From Caldithrix sp. RBG_13_44_9 (GTDB lineage Bacteria; Calditrichota; Calditrichia; RBG-13-44-9), in assembly GCA_001771055.1 (NCBI GenBank), contig MESS01000098.1, positions 12,844 to 21,181 on the forward strand: a stretch of 8,338 nt of DNA, read 5' to 3'. The notes under the pieces were generated by a model. It did no database searches, was not told the origin of the DNA, and worked only from the letters and a program-made list of their open reading frames with translations. The stretch's first letter is position 1. Every line of letters starts with the position of its first letter. The translations under genes and the position numbers were made by a program. Below are positions 1 through 5,930 of the stretch, piece by piece.

Positions 1-1
1 T

Positions 2-1039
2 CATCCTGATCTGGCGAAACAGTTGGAAGCCGCTCTGCAGAATAATTTGCTGCGAGGCTGGGACAAAGTAATTCCGGTGTTTAAATCTGATAGTCCTGCC
101 AGTTCTACCCGTTCGGCTTCTGCTAAAGTCATTAACAGCATCGCTGCAAAGATTCCCTGGCTGATTGGCGGCAGTGGTGACCTGTCTCCTTCCACCCGTA
201 CCCTGATAGACAGCTCCGGTTATTTTTTGAAAGGACAGTATCAGCAGCGCAACATCGCCTGGGGTATCCGCGAGCATGCCATGTGCGCAGTGGCCTCCGG
301 AATGGCCCTGCACGGCGGGATCCGGCCGTTTGTTTCTACCTTCTTTATATTTACCGATTATGCCCGGCCGGCCATCCGGCTGGCGGCTCTGATGGAATTG
401 CCGCTGATCTATGTGATGACCCACGATTCGATCGGACTGGGGGAAGATGGTCCGACTCATCAGCCCATCGAACACCTGGCATCGCTGCGTGCGATGCCCC
501 ATCTGTGTCTCATCCGTCCGGCTGACGCCAACGAAACAGCTCAGGCCTGGCGGGTGGCCATTGAGCGGAAACATGGACCAACCATGCTGGTGCTCTCCCG
601 CCAGAATCTGCCGATTTTTGATCAGGAAAAATTGGGGGATGCCGCTGGGGTTGCAAAAGGTGCATATATTCTTTCCAAAGAAAAGCAAAGATTGCCGCAG
701 GTCATTTTGATTGCCAGCGGTTCGGAGGTTCAGCTGGTGCTGGAGGCTCAGCAAAAACTCTGGCAGGAAAATATCGATGCGCGGGTGGTGAGCATGCCCA
801 GCTGGGAACTTTTCCGGGAACAGTCTACTAACTATCGTATTAAAATATTGCCGCGCCGGGTCAAAGCACGCCTGGCAGTGGAAGCCGGGTCTCCCATGGG
901 CTGGCGGGAATGGGTGGGTCAGCGTGGAGAAATTCTGGGGATAGAAAAATTCGGGGCCAGTGCGCCTTATAAAGAGCTCTATAAACAGTATGGCTTGACG
1001 GCTGACAATATTGTGGAAAAGGTTAAAAATATGCTATGA
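2..1039 (+). CDS. tkt: Transketolase, C-terminal part (5' end outside window)
   Basis: Transketolase is a thiamine-diphosphate enzyme that moves two-carbon ketol units between pentose phosphate and glycolytic sugars in the cytoplasm. The frame is open to the left edge (it reads HPDLAKQLEAALQ from position 2). The internal TTG at 23 is therefore not the start, and roughly the first 320 residues, with the N-terminal diphosphate-binding domain, are missing. The visible part holds the pyrimidine-binding domain and the C-terminal domain. Motifs seen are GGSGDLSPSTRT (nt 167-202), GIREHAM with the cofactor-activating Glu at nt 272-274, and THDSIGLGEDGPTHQP (nt 419-466), whose second His belongs to the phosphate/active-site region. 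SRQNLP, ASGSEVQ and FGASAPYKELY follow in the C-terminal domain. It stops with TGA 43 bp before tal, in the same direction, so the two are probably co-transcribed. Motif conservation suggests an active enzyme; the family call is very safe. Confidence 0.97.
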   Translation, partial: HPDLAKQLEAALQNNLLRGWDKVIPVFKSDSPASSTRSASAKVINSIAAKIPWLIGGSGDLSPSTRTLIDSSGYFLKGQYQQRNIAWGIREHAMCAVASGMALHGGIRPFVSTFFIFTDYARPAIRLAALMELPLIYVMTHDSIGLGEDGPTHQPIEHLASLRAMPHLCLIRPADANETAQAWRVAIERKHGPTMLVLSRQNLPIFDQEKLGDAAGVAKGAYILSKEKQRLPQVILIASGSEVQLVLEAQQKLWQENIDARVVSMPSWELFREQSTNYRIKILPRRVKARLAVEAGSPMGWREWVGQRGEILGIEKFGASAPYKELYKQYGLTADNIVEKVKNML

Positions 1040-1082
1040 GATTTTCCCAAATAAATTTTGGAATTACTACAGGAGATAAAAT

Positions 1083-2219
1083 ATGAATCCTTTATTAAAA
1101 CTGATAGATCTGGGACAGAGTTACTGGATCGATAATTTGACCCGCAAGATGATCCAGTCCGGGGAGCTAAAAAGGCGGATCACTGAAGAGGGACTGCGGG
1201 GAATGACCTCCAATCCTGCGATCTTTAATAAGGCCATTTCGAAGAGCAGCGATTATAATGAGCAGATCCGGCAGCTGCTGCATCACGGCAGCGATACTGC
1301 CAAAATTTTCGAGGCACTGGCAATAAAAGATGTGCAGGATGCCTGTGACCTGTTCCGGCCGGTTTATGACAGTTCACAGGGAGTGGATGGATTCGTCAGC
1401 CTGGAAGTCTCGCCCTATCTGGCGCGCCATACTGAAGCGACTATTGAAGAAGCTCGTCGTTTATATAAAGCCGTGAACCGACCCAATTGCTTCATCAAGA
1501 TCCCTGGCACCCTGGAAGGATTACCGGCCATTGAGCAGATGCTGTGTGAAGGAGTGAATGTTAATGTCACTCTGCTTTTTGCAGTGAAACGGTATGAAGC
1601 GGTGGCCAAAACTTATATCAAGGCATTGGAACGGCGGGCAGCCGAAGGAAGAGATGTAACCAGAGTGGCCTCAGTAGCCAGTTTTTTTATCAGCCGGATG
1701 GATGTACTGGTGGATCAGCTGCTGAGTCACCACCTGCTTCCGGAAGATCCGGCGGGTGCAGCCTCACTACCCAAACAGTTAATGGGGAAAATGGCGGTGG
1801 CTAATGCCAGGATGGCTTATCAGAGTTTTAAAAAGATTTTCAGCACCCCCCGCTGGAAGAAATTGGAAAAGAAGGGAGCAAAAGTGCAGCGGCCGTTGTG
1901 GGCCAGCACCAGCACCAAGACCCCGGGTTACAATGATGTGATGTATGTGGAACCGTTGATCGGTGAAAATACCGTGAATACCATGCCGGAAGAGACCATT
2001 ACCGCCTTCGCTGATCATGGCCAATTGCAGTCCCGCTCAGTCGAGAAAAATTTGGCAGAGGCCCGGAATGACCTGCGACTGCTCAAAAAGCTGGGCATCC
2101 AGCTGGACTTTGTCACCCAGCAGCTGGAAAATGAAGGCATTCAGAAATTCATCGATCCCTTCATAGAATTGATGAAAAGTATCAATGCCAAGCAAAAAGA
2201 ATTCTCATCGGCTACATAA
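1083..2219 (+). CDS. tal: Transaldolase, long (mycobacterial-like) type
   Basis: Transaldolase transfers a dihydroxyacetone unit from sedoheptulose-7-phosphate to glyceraldehyde-3-phosphate through a lysine Schiff base. The 378 residues exceed the ~317 of the E. coli TalB type and fit the longer type known from actinobacteria and cyanobacteria. Along the TIM barrel I see TSNPAIF (42-48), SLEVSPYLA (106-114), FIKIPGTLEG (137-146) with Lys139 as the expected Schiff-base lysine, NVTLLF (161-166), ASVASFFISRMD (196-207) and RPLWASTSTKTP (270-281). The C-terminal ~60 residues are a charged helical region. The start is fixed: an in-frame TAA lies at 1077-1079 and a strong Shine-Dalgarno AGGAG at 1071-1075, 7 nt before the ATG. 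It sits 43 bp after tkt and 173 bp before zwf. The family is certain; the subfamily is judged from length and the N-terminal motif pattern. Confidence 0.95.
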   Translation: MNPLLKLIDLGQSYWIDNLTRKMIQSGELKRRITEEGLRGMTSNPAIFNKAISKSSDYNEQIRQLLHHGSDTAKIFEALAIKDVQDACDLFRPVYDSSQGVDGFVSLEVSPYLARHTEATIEEARRLYKAVNRPNCFIKIPGTLEGLPAIEQMLCEGVNVNVTLLFAVKRYEAVAKTYIKALERRAAEGRDVTRVASVASFFISRMDVLVDQLLSHHLLPEDPAGAASLPKQLMGKMAVANARMAYQSFKKIFSTPRWKKLEKKGAKVQRPLWASTSTKTPGYNDVMYVEPLIGENTVNTMPEETITAFADHGQLQSRSVEKNLAEARNDLRLLKKLGIQLDFVTQQLENEGIQKFIDPFIELMKSINAKQKEFSSAT

Positions 2220-2266
2220 TCTATTCTGAAATTTAATAGTTGTAAGGATTCAGTCAAAAGATAGCA

Positions 2267-2374
2267 ATGAAGAAATCGTTCCTCATGGGCATCTCGGTCA
2301 TTATACTATCGAATTATCTGACGCAATTTATTTGCTGGCAGAAAAATACTTTCCATACTTCTACCATTGCTTAA
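2267..2374 (+). CDS. Possible small ORF with signal-peptide-like sequence (doubtful)
   Basis: This 35-codon ATG-to-TAA frame lies in the tal-zwf gap. It begins MKKSFLMGISVIILSNYL and continues to a single Cys at residue 23: a basic N-terminus and a hydrophobic stretch, as in an export signal or a single membrane segment. It has no good Shine-Dalgarno; the nearest purine-rich stretch, AAAAGA, is weak. It lies in the same frame as zwf, with its TAA 18 nt before the zwf ATG. It could be a leader peptide, a tiny membrane protein, the remnant of a lost exported-protein gene, or chance. I recognise no family. Confidence 0.22.
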   Translation: MKKSFLMGISVIILSNYLTQFICWQKNTFHTSTIA

Positions 2375-2392
2375 TACTTTTTTGAGGAAAAT

Positions 2393-3928
2393 ATGACCAG
2401 TCCAGAAAGATGTCTGTTAATTATTTTTGGCGCATCGGGGGATCTCACCAAACGGAAACTGATTCCAGCGTTGTATGATCTCTTTCGCCAGCAACTGTTA
2501 CCCCGGAATTTTGCCGTGCTGGGAATAAGCCGGACCAATTATTCTGACCAGACCTTTCGCGATCAGATGATGAAAGATCTGAAAGAATTTGCTGGTAAAA
2601 TTACGCTTGAAAAAGAAACCCTCCAGGAGTTTATCAAATTACTGTATTATCAGAGCATTGATACCAAGGCTCCGGAAGACTATGCCCTGCTGAAATCCCG
2701 TCTGCAGGAGGTGGATGTGGAGCGGCAAATCTCTGGTAATTATATTTTTTATCTGGCCACACCTCCCAGCATGTATGAGGTGATCGCCAGCAGTCTGGCG
2801 GCCCAGGGTTTGCACAAACAGAGTAAAAACATTGGCTGGAAACGCATCGTTGTTGAAAAACCGTTTGGATACGATCTGGAGTCAGCTATTCAGTTGAATA
2901 AGAAACTGCAGAGATTTTTTAACGAAGATCAAATTTACCGGATCGATCATTACCTGGGAAAAGAAACAGTACAGAATACCCTGGCTTTCCGGTTTGCCAA
3001 TGGGATCTTCGAACCACTGTGGAACCGTAATTATGTCCATCATGTGGAAGTGACGGCAGTGGAGCATATCGGGGTGGAAAATCGCGGCGGGTATTACGAT
3101 CATTCCGGTGCCCTGCGGGATATGGTACAGAATCACCTTTTGCAGATCGTCGGGCTCATCGCCATGGAATCTCCCTCATTGTATGATGCCGACAGTGTTC
3201 GCAATGAAACCATCAAAGTTTTCGAGTCGCTGCGGCCGATTGGACCGGAAGAGGTGGCGCAGCAGGTGGTTCGCGGCCAATATGTCGCCTCAACCATCAG
3301 AGGGCAGAAGGCTGCTGGATATCGTGAAGAGCCCAATGTGGCACCTGATTCCCGCACGGAGACTTTTGTGGCAATGAAATTTTTTATTGATAACTGGCGC
3401 TGGGGAGGAGTGCCCTTTTTCATCCGTACCGGCAAGCGGATGCCGACCCGGGTTACCGAAATCGTTATTCATTTCAAGAAGACTCCCCATCGCATCTTCC
3501 GCAGCCAGTATACCAGTTATTCGGCCGGTAATCAGCTGATCATCCGCATCCAACCTGATGAAGGAATTTTACTGAAATTCGGCATGAAGAAACCGGGAGC
3601 AGGATTTGAGATCCGGGAAGTGAATATGGATTTTCATTACTCTGATCTGTCCGATGTCTATCTGCCAGATGCCTATGAACGTCTGCTGCTGGATTGTATG
3701 CTGGGAGATGCCACCCTCTATGCCCGGGCCGATGCAGTGGAGGCCTGTTGGAATTTTGTAGCACCGATCCTCCGGGCCTGGAAGGAAAATCCGGATAATA
3801 AGATCTATGGCTATCCGGCCGGTACCTGGGGACCGGTGGAAGCCCGGAATTTATTTACTGATCCTGACGAGGATTGGCGTCAGCCCTGTAAGAATCTGTC
3901 AGACGACGGAATATATTGCGAATTATAA
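2393..3928 (+). CDS. zwf: Glucose-6-phosphate 1-dehydrogenase
   Basis: It oxidises glucose-6-phosphate to 6-phosphogluconolactone with NAD(P)+, the first step of the oxidative pentose phosphate pathway, in the cytoplasm. At 511 residues it has normal length. The N-terminal Rossmann fold shows IIFGASGDLTKRKL (10-23), the family's dinucleotide-binding GxxGDL motif. EKPFGYDLESA (155-165) and the signature RIDHYLGKETVQN (183-195) carry the substrate-binding His186 and Lys190. The segment GYYDHSGALRDMVQNHLLQ follows, and its His248 aligns with the catalytic base of the Leuconostoc enzyme (His240). WRWGGVPFFIRTGKRM (335-350) and the C-terminal GTWGPVEA are also typical. GAGGA-like Shine-Dalgarno bases (TGAGGA, 2383-2388) precede the ATG, and an in-frame TAA at 2372-2374 limits any longer start. 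The cofactor preference cannot be read from the sequence. No opcA partner follows it. Confidence 0.97.
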   Translation: MTSPERCLLIIFGASGDLTKRKLIPALYDLFRQQLLPRNFAVLGISRTNYSDQTFRDQMMKDLKEFAGKITLEKETLQEFIKLLYYQSIDTKAPEDYALLKSRLQEVDVERQISGNYIFYLATPPSMYEVIASSLAAQGLHKQSKNIGWKRIVVEKPFGYDLESAIQLNKKLQRFFNEDQIYRIDHYLGKETVQNTLAFRFANGIFEPLWNRNYVHHVEVTAVEHIGVENRGGYYDHSGALRDMVQNHLLQIVGLIAMESPSLYDADSVRNETIKVFESLRPIGPEEVAQQVVRGQYVASTIRGQKAAGYREEPNVAPDSRTETFVAMKFFIDNWRWGGVPFFIRTGKRMPTRVTEIVIHFKKTPHRIFRSQYTSYSAGNQLIIRIQPDEGILLKFGMKKPGAGFEIREVNMDFHYSDLSDVYLPDAYERLLLDCMLGDATLYARADAVEACWNFVAPILRAWKENPDNKIYGYPAGTWGPVEARNLFTDPDEDWRQPCKNLSDDGIYCEL

Positions 3929-3954
3929 ATTGAGCTTATTTACTTTACATGACC

Positions 3955-4004
3955 TGTCATTGCGATCCCGCCTTGGCGGGAGAAGCAATCTTACGCAATC
4001 TTCC
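3955..4004 (+). repeat. Intergenic palindromic repeat, TGCGA/GAAGCAAT family
   Basis: Just after zwf the sequence reads CATTGCGATCCCGCC, then TT, then GGCGGGAGAAGCAATCTT. The inner stem TCCCGCC (3966-3972) pairs perfectly with GGCGGGA (3975-3981). The outer stem ATTGC (3959-3963) pairs with GCAAT (3985-3989). GA and GAA face each other between the stems and could form tandem G-A pairs. The last eight bases, GCAATCTT, are repeated at 3995-4002. The layout matches a well-known intergenic palindrome seen in many bacterial genomes. It is GC-rich in an AT-rich gap, and lies 27 bp after the zwf stop, so it may also attenuate or end the zwf transcript, although no T-run follows. Confidence 0.7.
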
Positions 4005-4020
4005 AGTTCTTTATTAATCC

Positions 4021-4090
4021 TCTACGAGGTCAATAATAGAACTATCAGTACTAAAGGACTGAAACGTCATAGACGTTTTATTATCGTAGA
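4021..4090 (+). other. 70-nt multi-stem inverted-repeat structure in zwf-pgl gap
   Basis: A closing stem TCTACGA (4021-4027) pairs perfectly with TCGTAGA (4084-4090). Inside it TAATA (4034-4038) pairs with TATTA (4079-4083), leaving a 6-nt bulge on the 5' side. Two inner hairpins follow: CAGT (4046-4049) with ACTG (4058-4061), and AAACGTC (4062-4068) with GACGTTT (4072-4078) around an ATA loop. The result would be a branched fold of tRNA size, but there is no T-loop, anticodon arm or CCA, so it is not a tRNA. It may be a structured leader of pgl, a small RNA, or a mobile palindromic element. Pairings were read by eye. Confidence 0.4.
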
Positions 4091-4115
4091 CAAAAAATAT
4101 TCTGCAAATGAATAG

Positions 4116-4168
4116 ATCATCATAGATGATTAATGATTTGGTATGATGAGTGTAGTTAAAAATCATTA
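4116..4168 (+). repeat. Two short inverted repeats upstream of pgl
   Basis: ATCATC (4116-4121) pairs with GATGAT (4125-4130) around an ATA loop, the same loop as in the hairpin at 4062-4078. Directly after it TAATGATTT (4131-4139) is a perfect 9-bp inverted repeat of AAATCATTA (4160-4168). The 20 bases between those arms contain the possible -10 element of pgl, so the arms could be a regulator's operator or an RNA hairpin. Confidence 0.35.
4139..4147 (+). promoter_or_regulatory. Possible extended -10 promoter for pgl
   Basis: TGGTATGAT fits an extended -10 element (TGn followed by TATGAT, one base from TATAAT). No convincing -35 hexamer lies 17-18 nt upstream, which extended -10 promoters can tolerate. 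It would give a 5' leader of about 75 nt before the pgl ATG. The sigma factor consensus in this lineage is unknown to me, so this is only a suggestion, supported by the large gap that separates pgl from zwf. Confidence 0.22.
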
Positions 4169-4230
4169 TATCAGTGCAGAGAGTTATGATGTTATATTGG
4201 CACATGAATATCGTTTGATTGGAATAACAT

Positions 4231-4962
4231 ATGCCGACCAACTTGAAAATTTTTTCTTCCCCGGAAGAACTCGCCCGTGAGCTGGCCTTTGAATTTTTAG
4301 CCGAACTGCAGAAGAAATATAACAGTGCCGAGATGATGACATTAGCCCTTTCCGGCGGCAGTACCCCGGCTCTACTTTTCCGCGAACTATCGCTCTATTC
4401 CCAGCGGCTGGACTGGGGGTGCGTGAAACTATTCTGGAGTGATGAGCGGATGGTGCCGCCGGATCATCCCCAGAGTAATTACGGTCTGGCGAAAAGATTA
4501 CTACTGGATGAACTGCCAATTCCCGCGCAGAATATCTTCCGGATGGAGGGCGAGATCCCGGCTGAAGAAGCGGCAGAAAAATATATGGCACTAATCAGAC
4601 AGGAAGTGCCGGCTGGCGAAGATGGCCTGCCTCAATTCGATTGGATCTTTCTGGGTCTGGGAGAGGACGGTCACACCGCCTCGCTGTTTCCCGGTTCGGA
4701 CAGTCTGCAGATCAGGGATAAAATTTGTGCAGCTGTCATCCATCCCGGCAGCGGCCAGCCGCGGCTTACCTTTACCCTGCCATTGATCAACCAGGCCAGG
4801 AAGATTGCCTTTTTAGTGACTGGTGTCTCCAAAAGCAGAGTAGTAGCAGATATCTTGAAGCAAAGACCTTCTGTCAGCAACTATCCGGCAGCGGCAGTCC
4901 AACCTCTAAAAGGTGAGTTGTACTGGTATTTAGATAAGGCGGCCGCTTCAGATCTAAAGTGA
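4231..4962 (+). CDS. pgl: 6-phosphogluconolactonase
   Basis: It hydrolyses 6-phosphogluconolactone, the product of the zwf enzyme, to 6-phosphogluconate. At 243 residues it has the usual length of the DevB/SOL family (glucosamine-6-phosphate isomerase-like fold). Clear motifs are LALSGGSTPALLF (38-50, phosphate-binding loop), FWSDERMVPPDHPQSNYG (68-85) and LGLGEDGHTASLFPG (141-155), the last carrying the family's active-site Asp and His. An in-frame TAA at 4225-4227 fixes the ATG; the Shine-Dalgarno is weak (GGA at 4221-4223). It follows zwf by 302 bp, so it may have its own promoter, and it converges with the PorV-like gene 32 bp downstream. The sequence is complete, with no sign of damage. 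Confidence 0.96.
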   Translation: MPTNLKIFSSPEELARELAFEFLAELQKKYNSAEMMTLALSGGSTPALLFRELSLYSQRLDWGCVKLFWSDERMVPPDHPQSNYGLAKRLLLDELPIPAQNIFRMEGEIPAEEAAEKYMALIRQEVPAGEDGLPQFDWIFLGLGEDGHTASLFPGSDSLQIRDKICAAVIHPGSGQPRLTFTLPLINQARKIAFLVTGVSKSRVVADILKQRPSVSNYPAAAVQPLKGELYWYLDKAAASDLK

Positions 4963-4974
4963 TAGAACTGTGGC

Positions 4975-5014
4975 CGCTGAATATTTCTTGTCTTTCAAAA
5001 TCGAAAGATCAGCG
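4975..5014. terminator. Stem-loop at convergent gene junction, possible bidirectional terminator
   Basis: CGCTGA (4975-4980) pairs with TCAGCG (5009-5014), and TCTTTC (4991-4996) with GAAAGA (5003-5008). The two 3' arms are contiguous, while a 10-nt bulge separates the 5' arms. It sits where pgl and the PorV-like gene converge and overlaps the latter's stop. Neither strand has a U-run after it, so it is not a classical intrinsic terminator. Confidence 0.3.
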
Positions 5015-5915
5015 AGAAGAAATGCAAAGGATTATTCGCGATCTCATCGGTTGTTAATGCATAATCCAGAACAAATCCTACCGACCCCAATTTCAGGACC
5101 AAGCCTGCCCCTCCTGTGAAATTTTCATGATTTAATCCTGCTCGTAATGCCAGCATACGAATCCAGTATTCAGCACCGGCATGAATTCGCAGGTCCTGGT
5201 TCTCCTTCTTCTCGATATCCATTGCAATTTTAAAAGGTATCGGTTTAATGTGAACTGCTGCGCCCAATCTGAAGGCAGTAGGGATATTATCCTCATGATT
5301 ACTTTCGGTGTTCCATTTCAATTTAGCCCCCAGGTTCTGCACGGCTGCCCCGATCCCTATCCGCTCCACCAATCCAGTGAGATGAAAGTAGGAAAGCACT
5401 CCCAGATCGATTCCATATCCACTGGCATGGTATTCATGCAGCGAATGATAAAAATATTTAGCGGTTAATCCGACATCCAGTTTGAAAGTCGGTTTGGAAA
5501 GCAACTGATAACCTGAGCCGAGTAAGAATAGATTTTCTGAATCATCAAATTTCCCGAGGAGTTCACCATTGGGACTTCGCTCCTGAATATCGTTAACTCC
5601 GAATCGCATCCAGCCAGCGCTTATGGAAAATGGGGAAATAGGATAAGTAAATTCGATAAAATTTTGTGCACGATCTTCAAATATCAATGCATGCATCGCA
5701 CTAAACTCGCGGGTAGATATCTGCGCTAATCCGGCCGGATTCCAGTAAATAGCCGAACCGTCATTGGCGATGGCGGTGAAGGCTTTTCCCATGGCAATCG
5801 CCCGGGCACCAACTCCCCATTGCAGAAAACTGCCGGCGTATCCCCCTGATTCCTCCCCGGCAAAAAGCATCGAAGTATTGATTAAGCTGATTATGATCAA
5901 TGATAATGTTCTCAT
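4995..5915 (-). CDS. PorV/PorQ-type outer-membrane beta-barrel protein (UPF0164 family)
   Basis: This 306-residue protein begins with a signal peptide (MRTLSLIIISLINTSMLFA, then GEES). The family's N-terminal hallmark follows: FLQWGVGARAIAMGKAF (30-46) and then NDGSAIYWNPAGLA (51-64). The rest alternates polar and hydrophobic residues as in amphipathic strands, with pairs such as GYGIDLGVLSYF and IGIGAAVQNLG. It ends in FFSLIFRF with a C-terminal Phe, as expected for barrel assembly by the Bam complex. There is no Cys. In Bacteroidetes, PorV shuttles type IX secretion cargo and PorQ holds part of the attachment machinery; many FCB phyla carry several paralogues of unproven role. Here the gene follows a large exported protein with a sorting-type domain, and its Shine-Dalgarno AGGAG (5922-5926) touches that gene's stop. 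A role as dedicated partner or shuttle is inferred. The family call is safe; the exact function is not. Confidence 0.85.
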   Translation of the reverse strand: MRTLSLIIISLINTSMLFAGEESGGYAGSFLQWGVGARAIAMGKAFTAIANDGSAIYWNPAGLAQISTREFSAMHALIFEDRAQNFIEFTYPISPFSISAGWMRFGVNDIQERSPNGELLGKFDDSENLFLLGSGYQLLSKPTFKLDVGLTAKYFYHSLHEYHASGYGIDLGVLSYFHLTGLVERIGIGAAVQNLGAKLKWNTESNHEDNIPTAFRLGAAVHIKPIPFKIAMDIEKKENQDLRIHAGAEYWIRMLALRAGLNHENFTGGAGLVLKLGSVGFVLDYALTTDEIANNPLHFFSLIFRF

Positions 5916-5930
5916 GGTCTGCTCCTTTTA
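5916..5930 (-). promoter_or_regulatory. Stop/Shine-Dalgarno junction coupling the two minus-strand genes
   Basis: On the minus strand the large gene's TAA (5930-5928) is followed without a gap by AAGGAG (5927-5922), then six bases and the ATG of the PorV-like gene. Ribosomes ending the first gene would sit on the start region of the second. This supports one transcript and translational coupling, and fixes the second gene's start. Confidence 0.75.

Noticed and set aside
23..25. TTG as the start of the transketolase gene
   Set aside because: The frame is open to the left edge with transketolase-like sequence before the TTG, and a transketolase half this size lacks the N-terminal cofactor domain. 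It is a cut gene, not a short one.
2221..2239. CTATT...AATAG hairpin after tal as a terminator
   Set aside because: Only five A/T-rich pairs with a 9-nt loop and no T-run; too weak to call.
4021..4090. tRNA gene at the 7-bp-stem structure
   Set aside because: Size and closing stem are tRNA-like, but there is no T-loop GTTC, D-loop GG or 5-bp anticodon arm, and the inner hairpins have wrong loop sizes.
3807..4115. 102-codon plus-strand frame across the zwf end and the gap
   Set aside because: Its first 120 bases lie in another frame of zwf, and the rest runs through the palindromes. The protein is of low complexity and resembles nothing.
4014..4241. 75-codon minus-strand frame in the zwf-pgl gap
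   Set aside because: It reads the hairpin-rich AT segment backwards, overlaps the pgl start, and has no family features; inverted repeats explain the open frame better.
4184..4591. 135-codon minus-strand frame opposite pgl
   Set aside because: It lies antisense to well-conserved pgl codons and is Pro/Ser/Arg-rich, as expected of an antisense shadow.
5181..5468. 95-codon plus-strand frame opposite the PorV-like gene
   Set aside because: It is antisense to a gene with clear signal peptide, family hallmark and barrel end, and its own product has no recognisable features.
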